Assembly: GCF_007280555.1 (NCBI RefSeq)
Contig: NZ_VKDB01000010.1
Location: forward strand, 1-64,000
Direction: 5' to 3'
Source: Deinococcus detaillensis
GTDB taxonomy: Bacteria > Deinococcota > Deinococci > Deinococcales > Deinococcaceae
DNA length: 64,000 bases
Shown: piece after piece, positions 30,215 to 38,547 of the stretch
Position numbering within the stretch: position 1 is the stretch's first letter
How the letters are laid out: each line of letters opens with the position of its first letter
The notes under the pieces: model-generated
What the model was told of the DNA's origin: nothing
The model's input: the letters and a program-made list of their open reading frames with translations, nothing else
Database searches by the model: none
Position numbers and translations under genes: made by a program

Positions 30215-30940
30215 ATGAGACTCGCCATTCTCTCCGATGTTCACGGTAACGCCTTTGCTCTAGAAGCGGTGCTGAGCGACATCAGAGCCGCTGCTCCTGA
30301 CGCCCTCTATAACTTGGGCGATACCGTCTGGGGTGCGGCTGATCCGGCGCGGGCTTGGCAATGGCAAGCTGAATTTGCACCGCCCAGCGTACGCGGCAAC
30401 ACTGACGAGGTAATCGCCAGAATGCGGAAGGCCAGCAGCCACAAAGCTGAAATGCGTGACTGGCTTCTCGCTCAGTTGCCGTCAGAAGTACCTGCTGTAT
30501 TGGCTCAGTTGCCCACCTTGCTAGACGTGGCTGGCGGTGAAGTGCGCCTCGCTCACGGTAGCCCCCGCAGTCCTTGGGAAGCATTGCTGCTCACCGAAAC
30601 AGACGATGATGAGCAGGAGACGCACGCCACTTCCGCTGAAATTCGGGAACGTTTGGATGGTTTTAAGGGTAAACTCTGCATCGTCGGCCACACCCACCGC
30701 GAAATGCTGAGGGCCGTAGACGGCATCACGGTGGTCAATACTGGCCCCGTTTTGCGCCAGAAAGACGGCTCGCCGCTGGCCCGTTGGGTGCTGCTGACTC
30801 GCCGCAATGGAAGCTGGAATGTGGAGTTTAGGCGGGTGGCTTATGACGTCGGCGCGGCGGTGAAGTGGGTAAGGGAGAACGCGCCTGCGCCGTTTGCCGC
30901 CAACGAAATCCCGTGGCTGGAGCGCGGGTGTGAGCCTTGA
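30215..30940 (+). CDS. Metallophosphoesterase (YfcE/MJ0936-like)
   Basis: A 241-residue calcineurin-like protein: LSDVHGN, LGDTVWG, VRGNTDE, LAHGSPR and IVGHTHRE are the five metal-binding motifs in order. This resembles YfcE- and YmdB-like phosphodiesterases; the substrate is not known. Eleven nt after the membrane protein, and its TGA overlaps the TTG start of the next gene. Confidence 0.88.
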   Translation: MRLAILSDVHGNAFALEAVLSDIRAAAPDALYNLGDTVWGAADPARAWQWQAEFAPPSVRGNTDEVIARMRKASSHKAEMRDWLLAQLPSEVPAVLAQLPTLLDVAGGEVRLAHGSPRSPWEALLLTETDDDEQETHATSAEIRERLDGFKGKLCIVGHTHREMLRAVDGITVVNTGPVLRQKDGSPLARWVLLTRRNGSWNVEFRRVAYDVGAAVKWVRENAPAPFAANEIPWLERGCEP

Positions 30941-31308
30941 CACAACAGTTGGATCGTCCTTTGCGCGTGGTCTTTGTCTGTACCCAAAACAAGCTCCGCA
31001 GCCCCACCGCCGAAGCGGTCTTCCGTGACGTGCCGGAGTGGCAAGTCGTTTCGGCAGGCACCGACAAACGCGCCGAAACTCCGCTGACCCGCGACCTGCT
31101 GGAATGGGCCGACGTGGCCGTTTGTATGCAAAAGCAGCACCGCGACTGGATTCGCTCCAAATTGAAGGGCGCGTTGCCCGATGACCGAATCCTCATACTG
31201 GGCATACCCGACGATTACGAGTTCATGGACGCTGATCTGGTGTTGCTGCTCAACAAGCTGGTGCCGAGTCGGTTGGAAAAAGTGAAGCCAAAAGAGGACC
31301 AAGCGTAG
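30937..31308 (+). CDS. Low-molecular-weight tyrosine-phosphatase-like protein
   Basis: A 123-residue protein with the P-loop VCTQNKLRS (Cys15, Arg21), a C-x5-R-S motif as in LMW-PTP, and IPDDYEFMDADL as the Asp-containing loop typical of the short bacterial branch. Starts at TTG (30937) overlapping the stop of the phosphoesterase; a weaker possibility is the TTG at 30952. Expected to be cytoplasmic; target unknown. Confidence 0.78.
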   Translation: MTQQLDRPLRVVFVCTQNKLRSPTAEAVFRDVPEWQVVSAGTDKRAETPLTRDLLEWADVAVCMQKQHRDWIRSKLKGALPDDRILILGIPDDYEFMDADLVLLLNKLVPSRLEKVKPKEDQA

Positions 31309-31352
31309 CTTCCCGCGCAGTTTTTCCCCGCGCCCGCTGCTTAAAGTAAGCC

Positions 31353-32345
31353 ATGAAACGCTTGCTTTGGCTGGCCCCGATGGTTCTGACCGCCTGCGTG
31401 CCCCGCGCCGCCGCTTTTGATCCGGCCAAGATGCCTGATCCCGCCGCCTTGGGGCCGAACAACGCAGCTACCGAGTGGTGGTATGTCTCCGGCTACCTGC
31501 CCGACACCAAGCAGGCTTTTCACTGGGCGCAGTTCAAGGTCAATTACAAAGGCATTCCCTATTTCGCTTCGCATCTGGCCATGACCGATTTGACCACTGA
31601 CAAAGTCACCTTTCTGGAACAGGGCCAGCAAGACGCCAAGTTCTCGTTCCCGCCGCTGAAAGCCAGTCAGGGCGACTGGACATTGACTCAAAGTGCCAAC
31701 GCGCCCGCCGCGCCTTTCAAGCTGGACGCTGGGCCGCTCCAACTCACCTTGACGCCGCAAAAAGGGCCGGTGGTGCATCCGCCCGGCTACTCCGGCACGC
31801 CCGAAACGGGCCAGCTGTATTACCAGAGCGTGACCCGCCTTGCCGTCAGCGGCACGATTGAGGGTCAGCCCGCCAGCGGCACAGCTTGGTTCGACCACCA
31901 ATGGGGCGACCAGCAACCGGGCCGCGACTCGCTGTGGGACTGGTTCGGCGTGCACCTCTCGGACGGCTCGGATTTGATGCTCTACCGCGTCAAGAAGCTG
32001 GACGGCACCGTCGTGCAACTGGCCGGTTCGGAAGTCGGCCCGGACGGGGTGGCCCGCGCCGTCGGCAACGTCACCATGACGCCGCAGCGAACGTGGGTTT
32101 CACCGTCTGGGCGCAGCTACACACTCGATTGGAAAGTCAGTTCAGACCGGGGCGACTTGACGCTGAGCGCCGTCAACGACAGTCAGGAGTTGCTCTCCAA
32201 GACGACGTCAATCGCTTACTGGGAAGGACCGATCACCGGCGGCGGCACCTGGGGCGGGGCCGCCGTCAAGGTCGAAGGCATGGGCGAATTTGTCGGCGGC
32301 GTGCTGACCAAAGCCGAGGGCGGACTGTTCGGATCAAAGGAATAA
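31353..32345 (+). CDS. CrtC/AttH-like lipocalin-type lipoprotein
   Basis: A 330-residue protein with a lipoprotein signal (MKRLLWLAPMVLTAC, lipobox LTAC, Cys15). The body has NNAATEWWYVSGYL, FASHLAMTDL, GTAWFDHQWGDQQPGRDSLWDWFGVHLSDGSDLMLYRV and SYTLDWKV, the pattern of the CrtC (hydroxyneurosporene synthase)/AttH lipocalin-like family. Enzyme activity is not assured; carotenoid hydratase in Deinococcus is normally CruF. TAAAGT at 31342-31347 lies 5 nt before the ATG. Confidence 0.82.
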   Translation: MKRLLWLAPMVLTACVPRAAAFDPAKMPDPAALGPNNAATEWWYVSGYLPDTKQAFHWAQFKVNYKGIPYFASHLAMTDLTTDKVTFLEQGQQDAKFSFPPLKASQGDWTLTQSANAPAAPFKLDAGPLQLTLTPQKGPVVHPPGYSGTPETGQLYYQSVTRLAVSGTIEGQPASGTAWFDHQWGDQQPGRDSLWDWFGVHLSDGSDLMLYRVKKLDGTVVQLAGSEVGPDGVARAVGNVTMTPQRTWVSPSGRSYTLDWKVSSDRGDLTLSAVNDSQELLSKTTSIAYWEGPITGGGTWGGAAVKVEGMGEFVGGVLTKAEGGLFGSKE

Positions 32346-32369
32346 GGGCCAGCTGATAAGCTCAGCGCC

Positions 32370-33062
32370 ATGAAGCTACTCGGCATCATCGGCGGCATGT
32401 CCTGGACATCGACAGCAGAGTATTACCGCCTTCTCAACAGCGAAGTGGCCCGGCAGCGCGGCGGCCTTCACTCGGCGCGGCTGCTGATTCACAGCGTTGA
32501 CTTTGCCCAGATCGCAGCCCTGCAAACAAGCGGGCAGTGGCACGAAGCGGGTGAACTGCTGGCCGAGGTGGCACGCGGCTTAGAGCGGGCCGGCGCGGAC
32601 GGCGTGTTGCTGGCGACCAACACCATGCACAAAGTCGCGCCCCAGATCGAGGCGGCCATCTCGTTGCCGTTTTTCCATATTGCCGACTCGGTGGGCCGTC
32701 GCCTTCAGGAAGCGGGCGTGAAGCGGGCCGGTCTGCTGGGTACCGCTTTTACGATGGAGCAGGACTTTTACAAAGACCGCCTGCACCGGCAGTATGGCTT
32801 AGAGGTGTTGGTGCCAGACGAAGCGGGGCGTGCAGATGTTCACCGAATCATTTTCGATGAGCTGTGCCAAAACGTCATCACCGACGAGTCGCGCCAGATT
32901 TACCGCCGCCAGATGGCCGAGTTGGTCGGGCGCGGAGCGCAGGCCATCATCTTGGGCTGCACCGAAATCACCTTATTGGTCGGCGCGGGTGATGTCAGCG
33001 TGCCGGTCTTTGACACGTCGGCGATTCACGTCGAGGATGCCGCACGGTTCATGCTGGGTTAA
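32370..33062 (+). CDS. Aspartate/glutamate racemase, YgeA-like
   Basis: A 230-residue Asp/Glu racemase-family protein (LLGIIGGMSWTSTAEYYRLLN). One catalytic position is Thr83 (ATNTMHKV) and the other Cys197 (LGCTEITLL). E. coli YgeA has the same Thr83/Cys197 pair, so an L-Asp/Glu-selective racemase is likely rather than a two-Cys enzyme. TAAGCT at 32357-32362 is 7 nt before the ATG. A 7-bp inverted repeat (GTTGCCC and GGGCAAC, 33068-33092) follows the stop and may form a weak terminator. Confidence 0.9.
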   Translation: MKLLGIIGGMSWTSTAEYYRLLNSEVARQRGGLHSARLLIHSVDFAQIAALQTSGQWHEAGELLAEVARGLERAGADGVLLATNTMHKVAPQIEAAISLPFFHIADSVGRRLQEAGVKRAGLLGTAFTMEQDFYKDRLHRQYGLEVLVPDEAGRADVHRIIFDELCQNVITDESRQIYRRQMAELVGRGAQAIILGCTEITLLVGAGDVSVPVFDTSAIHVEDAARFMLG

Positions 33063-33117
33063 GCCGCGTTGCCCAAACCTCCATCCGGGCAACGCCGGCT
33101 TGCCTTAGGGTTTGGGC

Positions 33118-33321
33118 ATGAATCCAGATCAAACCGACCAATCTAGAATTGATCAGCCCAGCGGCGAAATCGTGCAGTCCAGCTTGCCGGAGCAGCACCC
33201 AGACGTGGTGGAGGTGCCTGAAAGCGACCCCCAAAACGAGACGCCCACCGACACCGCCGCCAAGTTGCAGCAGCATGCCGCCAGCGCCACCGAACTGATT
33301 CCCAGTGACGAAGACGGCTGA
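33118..33321 (+). CDS. Small acidic hypothetical protein
   Basis: A 67-residue acidic, Gln/Pro/Glu-rich, likely disordered protein (NPDQTDQSRIDQPSGEIVQS...EVPESDPQNETPTDTAAKLQQ). TAGGGT at 33106-33111 is 6 nt before the ATG, and a good terminator follows, so a separate small transcript is plausible. No family recognised. Confidence 0.65.
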   Translation: MNPDQTDQSRIDQPSGEIVQSSLPEQHPDVVEVPESDPQNETPTDTAAKLQQHAASATELIPSDEDG

Positions 33322-33364
33322 GTCCGGCATCTAAGTCGTCAAAGAAAAAGAGCGTTTGGGAGGA

Positions 33365-33400
33365 CTGGCTGAGTGTGCTTCTAACTTAGCCAGCCCTTTT
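33365..33400 (+). terminator. Terminator after 33118 gene
   Basis: CTGGCTGAG (33365-33373) pairs with CTTAGCCAG (33385-33393), nine pairs with one wobble, followed by CCCTTTT. It is 10 nt before the convergent lysA stop. Confidence 0.75.
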
Positions 33401-33410
33401 CACAAATGCT

Positions 33411-34544
33411 TTAAAGTTCCGCCGCCCAAATCGCCTCTGGGCTTTCACGATGCCGGATGACTTGCCACGCGCCGTCCCACAGCACTTCGGCGGGGCGCGG
33501 ACGGCTCAGATAATTGCTGCTCATGGCCGCGCCATAAGCGCCCGCTTCCAGCAGAGCCAGCACGCCGCCGCGCTGTGGTGTGGGGAGCGGCACGTCGTGG
33601 GCCAAGACATCACCGCTTTCGCAGGCGGGGCCAGCCAGGTCATACGGCTTGGTCTGGTCGCCTTGCCACAGCGCTCTAATCGGCTGAACCGCGCCGTAGA
33701 GCATGGGCCGAATCAGCTCGGTCATGCCAGCGTCCAGCAAAACAAAATTGCGGCCTGTCTGCTTGCTTCCCACCACGGTGCTTAGCAGCACGCCCGCTCC
33801 CGCCACCAAGTATCGGCCCGGCTCGGCCCACAGCTGTGCGCCGAACACCTCAGCCGCTTGCCGAGCTTGTCCGGCGATGCCGTGCAGGTCAGCGTCCAAG
33901 CTCCACCCGCCGCCCACGTCCAGCACTTCCAATTCACCCACGCTGGGGCGCAACTCACTGAGTTTGGCGAAGGCCGCCGCGAAGTCGCCCGCGTCGCGGA
34001 TGGCGCTGCCGATATGCACATGCAGGCCGCGTGCGGTGTGGCCCGCCGCTTTCAGTGCGTCTAGTACGGCGGGAACCTCGCTGAGCGGCACGCCGAATTT
34101 GCTGCTCCCCGCGCCGGTGGCGAGGTGGTCGTGGGTGCTGACGTTCAGCGCCGGATTGACCCTGACGAGCGCCCTTGAACTTGGCGGCAACAGCGCGACT
34201 TCCTCGCCCCGGTCCACTATAAAGGTCGCGCCCAAACGGCCACCTTCGGCGTATTCCTCATCCGATTTGGCGGGGCCGTTGACCAGAATGTGTTCGCCGG
34301 ACGCGCCCGCCTTGACTGCCCGCGCCAGTTCCCCGGCGCTGACACATTCAAAGCCCACGCCCGCCGAGCAAAAGCGCCGCAGCAAACTGAGATTCGGATT
34401 GGCTTTCATGGCATAAAAAATTCGGGTGTCGGTGAAGGCTGCCCGCACACCTGCCAGCGCGGCGTCCAACTCGGCGGCGTCGTAGACATACAGCGGCGTG
34501 CCGAAGCGCTGGGCGGCTTCCAAAAGTTGGGTGTCGTTGAGCAT
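33411..34544 (-). CDS. lysA: Diaminopimelate decarboxylase-like protein
   Basis: A 377-residue PLP-dependent enzyme of the alanine-racemase-fold decarboxylases: FYAMKANPN (PLP Lys), GFECVSAGELARAV, HVHIGS, DVGGGWS, EPGRYLVAGAG and GPACESGDVLAHD (CESxD, DapDC signature). It is shorter than typical DapDC (about 420). TACACT (complement at 34552-34557) is 7 nt before the ATG at 34544, so it is preferred to one 10 codons upstream. It is divergent from mnmA. Presence of lysZ nearby raises the question whether it makes lysine from DAP or acts on another substrate. Confidence 0.88.
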   Translation of the reverse strand: MLNDTQLLEAAQRFGTPLYVYDAAELDAALAGVRAAFTDTRIFYAMKANPNLSLLRRFCSAGVGFECVSAGELARAVKAGASGEHILVNGPAKSDEEYAEGGRLGATFIVDRGEEVALLPPSSRALVRVNPALNVSTHDHLATGAGSSKFGVPLSEVPAVLDALKAAGHTARGLHVHIGSAIRDAGDFAAAFAKLSELRPSVGELEVLDVGGGWSLDADLHGIAGQARQAAEVFGAQLWAEPGRYLVAGAGVLLSTVVGSKQTGRNFVLLDAGMTELIRPMLYGAVQPIRALWQGDQTKPYDLAGPACESGDVLAHDVPLPTPQRGGVLALLEAGAYGAAMSSNYLSRPRPAEVLWDGAWQVIRHRESPEAIWAAEL

Positions 34545-34625
34545 GCCGCACAGTGTAGCCAGTGGCGGCGTCACTGTCGCTCAACTCACCCCAACCTGTC
34601 AGCCATCCTGTTACACTTCAAAGTT

Positions 34626-35750
34626 ATGACGGCTACGGCAAAACGGACAACTCAGGGCATCAAGCCGGGCGGACGGGTGCTGTGCGCCATGTCCGGCGGC
34701 GTGGACAGCAGCGTAAGCGCCGCGCTGCTTAAAGAACAGGGCTTTGCGGTGATCGGCGCGATGATGCGTTTCTGGCCCGACGACAAACGCAGCGACACCT
34801 TCGACACCTGCTGCTCACCCGACGCCGCCTACGAAGCCCGCCGCGTGGCCGAGCAAGTCGGCGTGCCCTTTTACCTGCTGGACTACCGCGAGCAGTTTCA
34901 GCGCCACATCGTCGGCCCCTTTCTGGCCGAATACGCGGCTGGGCGCACGCCGAATCCCTGCGTCAATTGCAACACCAAAGTCAAATTCGACGAGCTGGTC
35001 AAAAAGGCCAAGATGCTCGGCTGCGATTATGTGGCAACCGGCCACTATGTCAAACGCGTCGAGGAAGAAAGCGGCGCAGTGGCTTTTCACCGGGGCGACG
35101 ACCCGCGCAAAGACCAGACCTACTTTTTGTGGGGCACGCCGCGCGACGCTTTGCCGTACATCCTTTTTCCGGTGGGCGAAATGGAAAAGCCCCGCGTGCG
35201 CGAGATTGCCGAGCAGCACGGCTTACTGACCGCCAAAAAGCCCGAAAGTCAGAATATCTGCTTCGTGCCGGGCACTGTCAAAGACTTCGTGGCCGAATAC
35301 GTGCCCCAAAAGCTCGGCCAGATGCGCGACATCCGTACGGGCGAAGTGGTGGGCGAACACCTCGGTACCCAGTTTTACACCTTGGGCCAGAAGAAAGGGC
35401 TGGGCCTGTTTCAGTCGCACCTCGTCCGGCACGTGGTTTACCTGGACGTAGACAGCAACACCGTCTGGGTCGGTGAATACGAGGACTGCTTGTGGAAAGG
35501 GCTAAAGGCGCTGACGCCCAATTACCTGATCGACCTCACCGACTTGCCGAGTGAAGTGGACGTGCAGGTGCGCTACCGTGCCGTGCCGGTCAAGGCCCGC
35601 GTGCTGGACGCTGACGAACACGGCTTTGAATTGGAATTTGACGAACCCCAGTTTGCGGTGGCTCCCGGCCAGAGCGCCGTGCTGTACGCGGGGCCCAAGC
35701 TGCTGGGCGGCGGGCTGATTGCCGATCACGTGCGGGTTTTGCCTGTTTGA
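34626..35750 (+). CDS. mnmA: tRNA-specific 2-thiouridylase
   Basis: Adds the 2-thio group to U34 of tRNA for Glu, Gln and Lys. The 374-residue protein has the PP-loop AMSGGVDSSVSAALL, catalytic Cys112 (NPCVNCNTKVKF) and Cys212 (QNICFVPG), and the C-terminal beta domain (FYTLGQKKGLGL...VRYRAVPVKARVL). TACACT at 34612-34617 is 8 nt before the ATG. It is divergent from lysA across 81 nt. Confidence 0.96.
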   Translation: MTATAKRTTQGIKPGGRVLCAMSGGVDSSVSAALLKEQGFAVIGAMMRFWPDDKRSDTFDTCCSPDAAYEARRVAEQVGVPFYLLDYREQFQRHIVGPFLAEYAAGRTPNPCVNCNTKVKFDELVKKAKMLGCDYVATGHYVKRVEEESGAVAFHRGDDPRKDQTYFLWGTPRDALPYILFPVGEMEKPRVREIAEQHGLLTAKKPESQNICFVPGTVKDFVAEYVPQKLGQMRDIRTGEVVGEHLGTQFYTLGQKKGLGLFQSHLVRHVVYLDVDSNTVWVGEYEDCLWKGLKALTPNYLIDLTDLPSEVDVQVRYRAVPVKARVLDADEHGFELEFDEPQFAVAPGQSAVLYAGPKLLGGGLIADHVRVLPV

Positions 35751-35795
35751 TTTGCGTTTGGGTTAGCGCTTTGGCTTCTTTGCTTTCGCGTTAGC

Positions 35796-35822
35796 TGCCC
35801 CCTCCCCGGTGGTGAGGGGGAG
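35796..35822. repeat. REP-like hairpin unit 1
   Basis: CCCCCTC (35798-35804) and GAGGGGG (35814-35820) form a 7-bp stem over a 9-nt loop. Such CCTCCC/GGGAGG palindromes resemble interspersed REP-type elements in many bacteria. A second, similar unit lies 190 nt further on. Confidence 0.5.
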
Positions 35823-36005
35823 TGAGTCGCTGCGCTCGACACTGTGTCTGCGCGGCGTGACTTGTGGGCATTTCCTCCCGCGTTCTCCACGGCTGGGGCT
35901 TCGGTTGCGTTCTGACCGCCACGTTCTGTATCTGTTTAGCTCGGAATGTTGGAAGGGGAAGGTTGACTCCAAAAAGAGAATGAATCAGGTTTTCTGTTCC
36001 CCACC

Positions 36006-36050
36006 CTTGAGAGGGAGGCTGGGTGGGGGTGAACTGCAAAAGCCCTCTCA
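36006..36050. repeat. REP-like hairpin unit 2
   Basis: TGAGAGGG (36008-36015) is repeated inverted as CCCTCTCA (36043-36050), with GAGGCTGGGTGGGGGTGA between. This resembles the GAGAGGG-x-GGGTGxGGG class of interspersed palindromes. It abuts the dead gene at 36054. Confidence 0.5.
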
Positions 36051-36053
36051 GCG

Positions 36054-36410
36054 TCAATTTTTGGCCATCGCTTTTTTAAAATCTGCATCAATCGCCAGCA
36101 CAACTACATAAGGATTACCTTCTTCATTCTTGAATGATCTGAGCGCATCCTTTTGGTCAAGTTCGAGTGTCCTAGATAAGTATTCTAGGAAATGCTGGTA
36201 CTTCAGAATGTTTCCAAAATTCTGGCTCTCGGCTTTGTCATGTGACTTGATATGATGATGAGTGAAAGCAAATTGGCAGCCATCCAGAAAGGCAATTGCT
36301 TATTCATAGCTGCCATCAAGCGCATATAAATATGGCCTTTCCATAAGAGTTTCAAAAAAATCGACCGATCTCGTTTCTTCTGGCAGACTCGTCAGTTCTC
36401 CGCAATAATG
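36054..36410 (-). pseudogene. Decayed AT-rich hypothetical gene
   Basis: On the minus strand a frame from TAG (36411-36413) to TGA (36054-36056) codes a plausible protein with one internal TAA at 36300-36302: ...LPEETRSVDFFETLMERPYL...SYE then stop, then AIAFLDGCQFAFTHHHIK...NILKYQHFLEYLSRTLELDQ...NPYVVVLAIDADFKKAMAKN. The stop falls in SYE-stop-AIAFLDGC, where one base change would restore sense. No start codon is present at the 5' end, so it is also N-terminally truncated. AT-rich. No family recognised. Confidence 0.65.
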
Positions 36411-36429
36411 CTAGGCTAGTTGTTTAATT

Positions 36430-37419
36430 TCAGTCTTCCCGATTCAGCACGCCTTTACCCAATTCCTCTTTTGGAATATTCACGTCAAAAAGCGCTTGGA
36501 CAAATTCACGGCTGTCGAACGGTTGCAAATCTTCCTGGCCCTCGCCCACGCCAATGAACTTGATCGGCACGCCGAGTTCGCGCACGATCGGCACCACGAT
36601 GCCGCCTTTGGAGGTGCCGTCTAATTTGGTGACGATCACGCCGGTCAGCGTGATGGCTTCGTGGAACTTCTTGGCTTGCTGGAGGCCGTTTTGTCCGGTC
36701 ACGGCGTCAAGCACCAGCCAGATTTCGTGCGGCTCGCCGGGGTCGGCTTTGTCGATGACGCGGCGCACTTTTTTGAGTTCTTCCATCAAGTTGTGCTTGT
36801 TGTGCAGGCGTCCAGCGGTGTCCACGAACAGCAGATCAAAGTCTCTGGCTTTGCGGGCGTTCGCGCCGTCGTAAGCCACCGCCGCCGGGTCGCCGCCGTC
36901 CACGCCCTGCACCACCGGAATGCCCAGCCGCTCGCCCCAGACGCCGAGTTGCGCTCCAGCGGCGGCGCGGAAGGTGTCGCCCGCCGCGAACATCACCCGC
37001 TTGCCGCGCGATTGGTAGTAGCGGCCCAGCTTGGCGATGGTGGTGGTCTTGCCCACGCCGTTGACGCCGATCACCATAATGACCTTGCCTTGTGGATCAA
37101 CTGTGCTGCGCTTGGCGTCAGGGTTAAAGCCGAATTTGCGAAACTGTGCCCGCTTGGCGTCGGGTTCGAGTTGCAAGGTCATGGCTTCCATCAACGCTTC
37201 TTGGAGGTTGGATTTGGAGCTGTTCTTGACATCTTCCAAGATTTCTTCGGTGGCGGCGCGGCCCACGTCGGCAGCGATCAGGGCGTATTCGAGGTCTTCG
37301 AGCGTTTCAATGCGGTTGGTGAACACGTCTTTGAGATCGGTGCCCAGAAAACCGGAGGATTGGTTGAGCTGCTGACGGGTCTTGCTCAGGCCGTCACGCA
37401 GGCGATTAAGCCATGACAT
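36430..37419 (-). CDS. ftsY: Signal recognition particle receptor FtsY
   Basis: SRP GTPase receptor for co-translational membrane targeting. The 329-residue protein has a short N region (no long acidic A domain), the N domain (GFLGTDLKDVFTNRIETLEDLEYALIAADVG) and the G domain with GVNGVGKTTTIAKLG, DTFRAAAGAQLGVWG, VDTAGRLHNKHNLMEEL, VTKLDGTSKGG and GVGEGQEDLQPF. TAGACT (complement at 37426-37431) lies 6 nt before the ATG. Confidence 0.97.
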   Translation of the reverse strand: MSWLNRLRDGLSKTRQQLNQSSGFLGTDLKDVFTNRIETLEDLEYALIAADVGRAATEEILEDVKNSSKSNLQEALMEAMTLQLEPDAKRAQFRKFGFNPDAKRSTVDPQGKVIMVIGVNGVGKTTTIAKLGRYYQSRGKRVMFAAGDTFRAAAGAQLGVWGERLGIPVVQGVDGGDPAAVAYDGANARKARDFDLLFVDTAGRLHNKHNLMEELKKVRRVIDKADPGEPHEIWLVLDAVTGQNGLQQAKKFHEAITLTGVIVTKLDGTSKGGIVVPIVRELGVPIKFIGVGEGQEDLQPFDSREFVQALFDVNIPKEELGKGVLNRED

Positions 37420-37600
37420 GCCGTCAGTCTAGCGTCCCGGTTGCGGGCAAAACAGGAGCGGTGTCGAGCAGGAGGGGGCAGTAGGGGATTGACCGCTCCC
37501 GCCGCTTATCAAGCTGAGATCATCGGTTGGAGCCAAAGATGAGGACTCTCACACCCCTTCGGTCATCTGCCCGTCACCTGGATTGGGCAAACTGAGGCCT

Positions 37601-38446
37601 ATGACCCGTACCCGTTTCCTGTTTCCGCTGCTGGCCCTGGCGCTCGGTACGTCCAGCTTCGTGGCCGCCGCGCCCACACCGCTGACCGGCACCTTCGCTC
37701 AAGCTGCACCGGCCACCCCAACAACTGCCGCGCCCGACAACAGCGTGCCGATTGGCGGCTACAGTCTGGTGTCACTCACTGAAAATGGCCAAACCACTGC
37801 TCCGGGCAGCGCCGCCGTGCGCCCCACCCTCGACTTCGACGGCAAACGGGTGTCGGGTTCCAGTGGCTGCAACAGCTTTGGCGCTTCGTATGTGGCCCGC
37901 CAAAAAGTCCTGCGCTTTGGCGCTCTGGCCAGCACGCTGCGGGCCTGTCCCGATTATGTCGACGGCCTGGAAGCTCAGTTTCTTAAACTTCTGCGCGGCG
38001 TCAACCGCTTCGAACTCAGCGGAATGAGCGGCAACCAAACCCTGACTCTCTTTTCGGGCAGCAACGACCGGATGGTGTTCGCGCAAAACATCGGCGCAGG
38101 CGAGGTGGCCAGCGTGGGCATTCGCAGCAAATACGACGGCACTTGGACGCTGAATCGCCCGCCCGCCGGACTGCGACTGTCAAGCGACACCCGCCCGACG
38201 CAGTTTACGCTTAAGGGCTCGGACATCAGCGGCTTTGACGGCTGCAATCAGTTCAGCGGCAAGCTCAATATCTCCAGTGGCCGCTTGACGTTTGTTGGCC
38301 CCGTGATGTCCACTAAAGTCTTTTGCCCGCCGCAGGAAGCCAACCTCGTGCCGCTGCTGACGGTGGGCGCTGCCGCCGCCGTGCAGGGCAAGACCCTGAC
38401 CCTGACCGATGTCAACGGCGGTCAGTGGGTGCTGAGCAAGCCGTAA
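37601..38446 (+). CDS. META-domain (HslJ-like) exported protein, two copies
   Basis: A 281-residue protein with an N-terminal signal peptide (TRFLFPLLALALGTSSFVAA) and two META/HslJ-type domains: first SGSSGCNSFGASYVARQKVLRFGALASTLRACPD, second SDISGFDGCNQFSGKLNISSGRLTFVGPVMSTKVFCP. The pattern G-x-GCN-x-F is repeated. HslJ-like proteins are periplasmic or lipid-anchored and of unknown biochemical role, sometimes stress- or antibiotic-related. The ATG at 37601 lies six codons inside the longest frame. Confidence 0.85.
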   Translation: MTRTRFLFPLLALALGTSSFVAAAPTPLTGTFAQAAPATPTTAAPDNSVPIGGYSLVSLTENGQTTAPGSAAVRPTLDFDGKRVSGSSGCNSFGASYVARQKVLRFGALASTLRACPDYVDGLEAQFLKLLRGVNRFELSGMSGNQTLTLFSGSNDRMVFAQNIGAGEVASVGIRSKYDGTWTLNRPPAGLRLSSDTRPTQFTLKGSDISGFDGCNQFSGKLNISSGRLTFVGPVMSTKVFCPPQEANLVPLLTVGAAAAVQGKTLTLTDVNGGQWVLSKP

Positions 38447-38476
38447 AACCAACCTCTTTACCAATCGTCTAAACGG

Positions 38477-38512
38477 GCCGCGTCTTTGATATCGCGGCTC
38501 TTAGTTTGCTTT
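38477..38512 (+). terminator. Putative terminator after META gene
   Basis: GCCGCG (38477-38482) and CGCGGC (38493-38498) with a 10-nt loop, followed by TCTTAGTTTGCTTT. Moderate: stem is short and the T tract is broken. Confidence 0.5.
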
Positions 38513-38547
38513 CATAACCCTGTTAACATCACAATCTAGACTCGGCT

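Larger units (their letters stand above)
35751..36053. other. Gene-free gap after mnmA, repeat-rich
   Basis: About 300 nt downstream of mnmA with two REP-like palindromes and no plausible gene in either strand; open frames give low-complexity Pro/Gln-rich translations typical of repeat DNA. Confidence 0.55.

Noticed and set aside
33068..33092. GTTGCCC/GGGCAAC inverted repeat as a strong terminator
   Set aside because: The stem is only 7 bp with an 11-nt loop and no T-run after it, so it is noted under the racemase gene and not called as a separate terminator.
35791..36057. 88-codon frame rich in Pro/Gln across the REP-like gap
   Set aside because: Translation (FTPTQPPSQGW-like) is of the kind produced by REP-type repeats and crosses both palindromes; no ribosome site.
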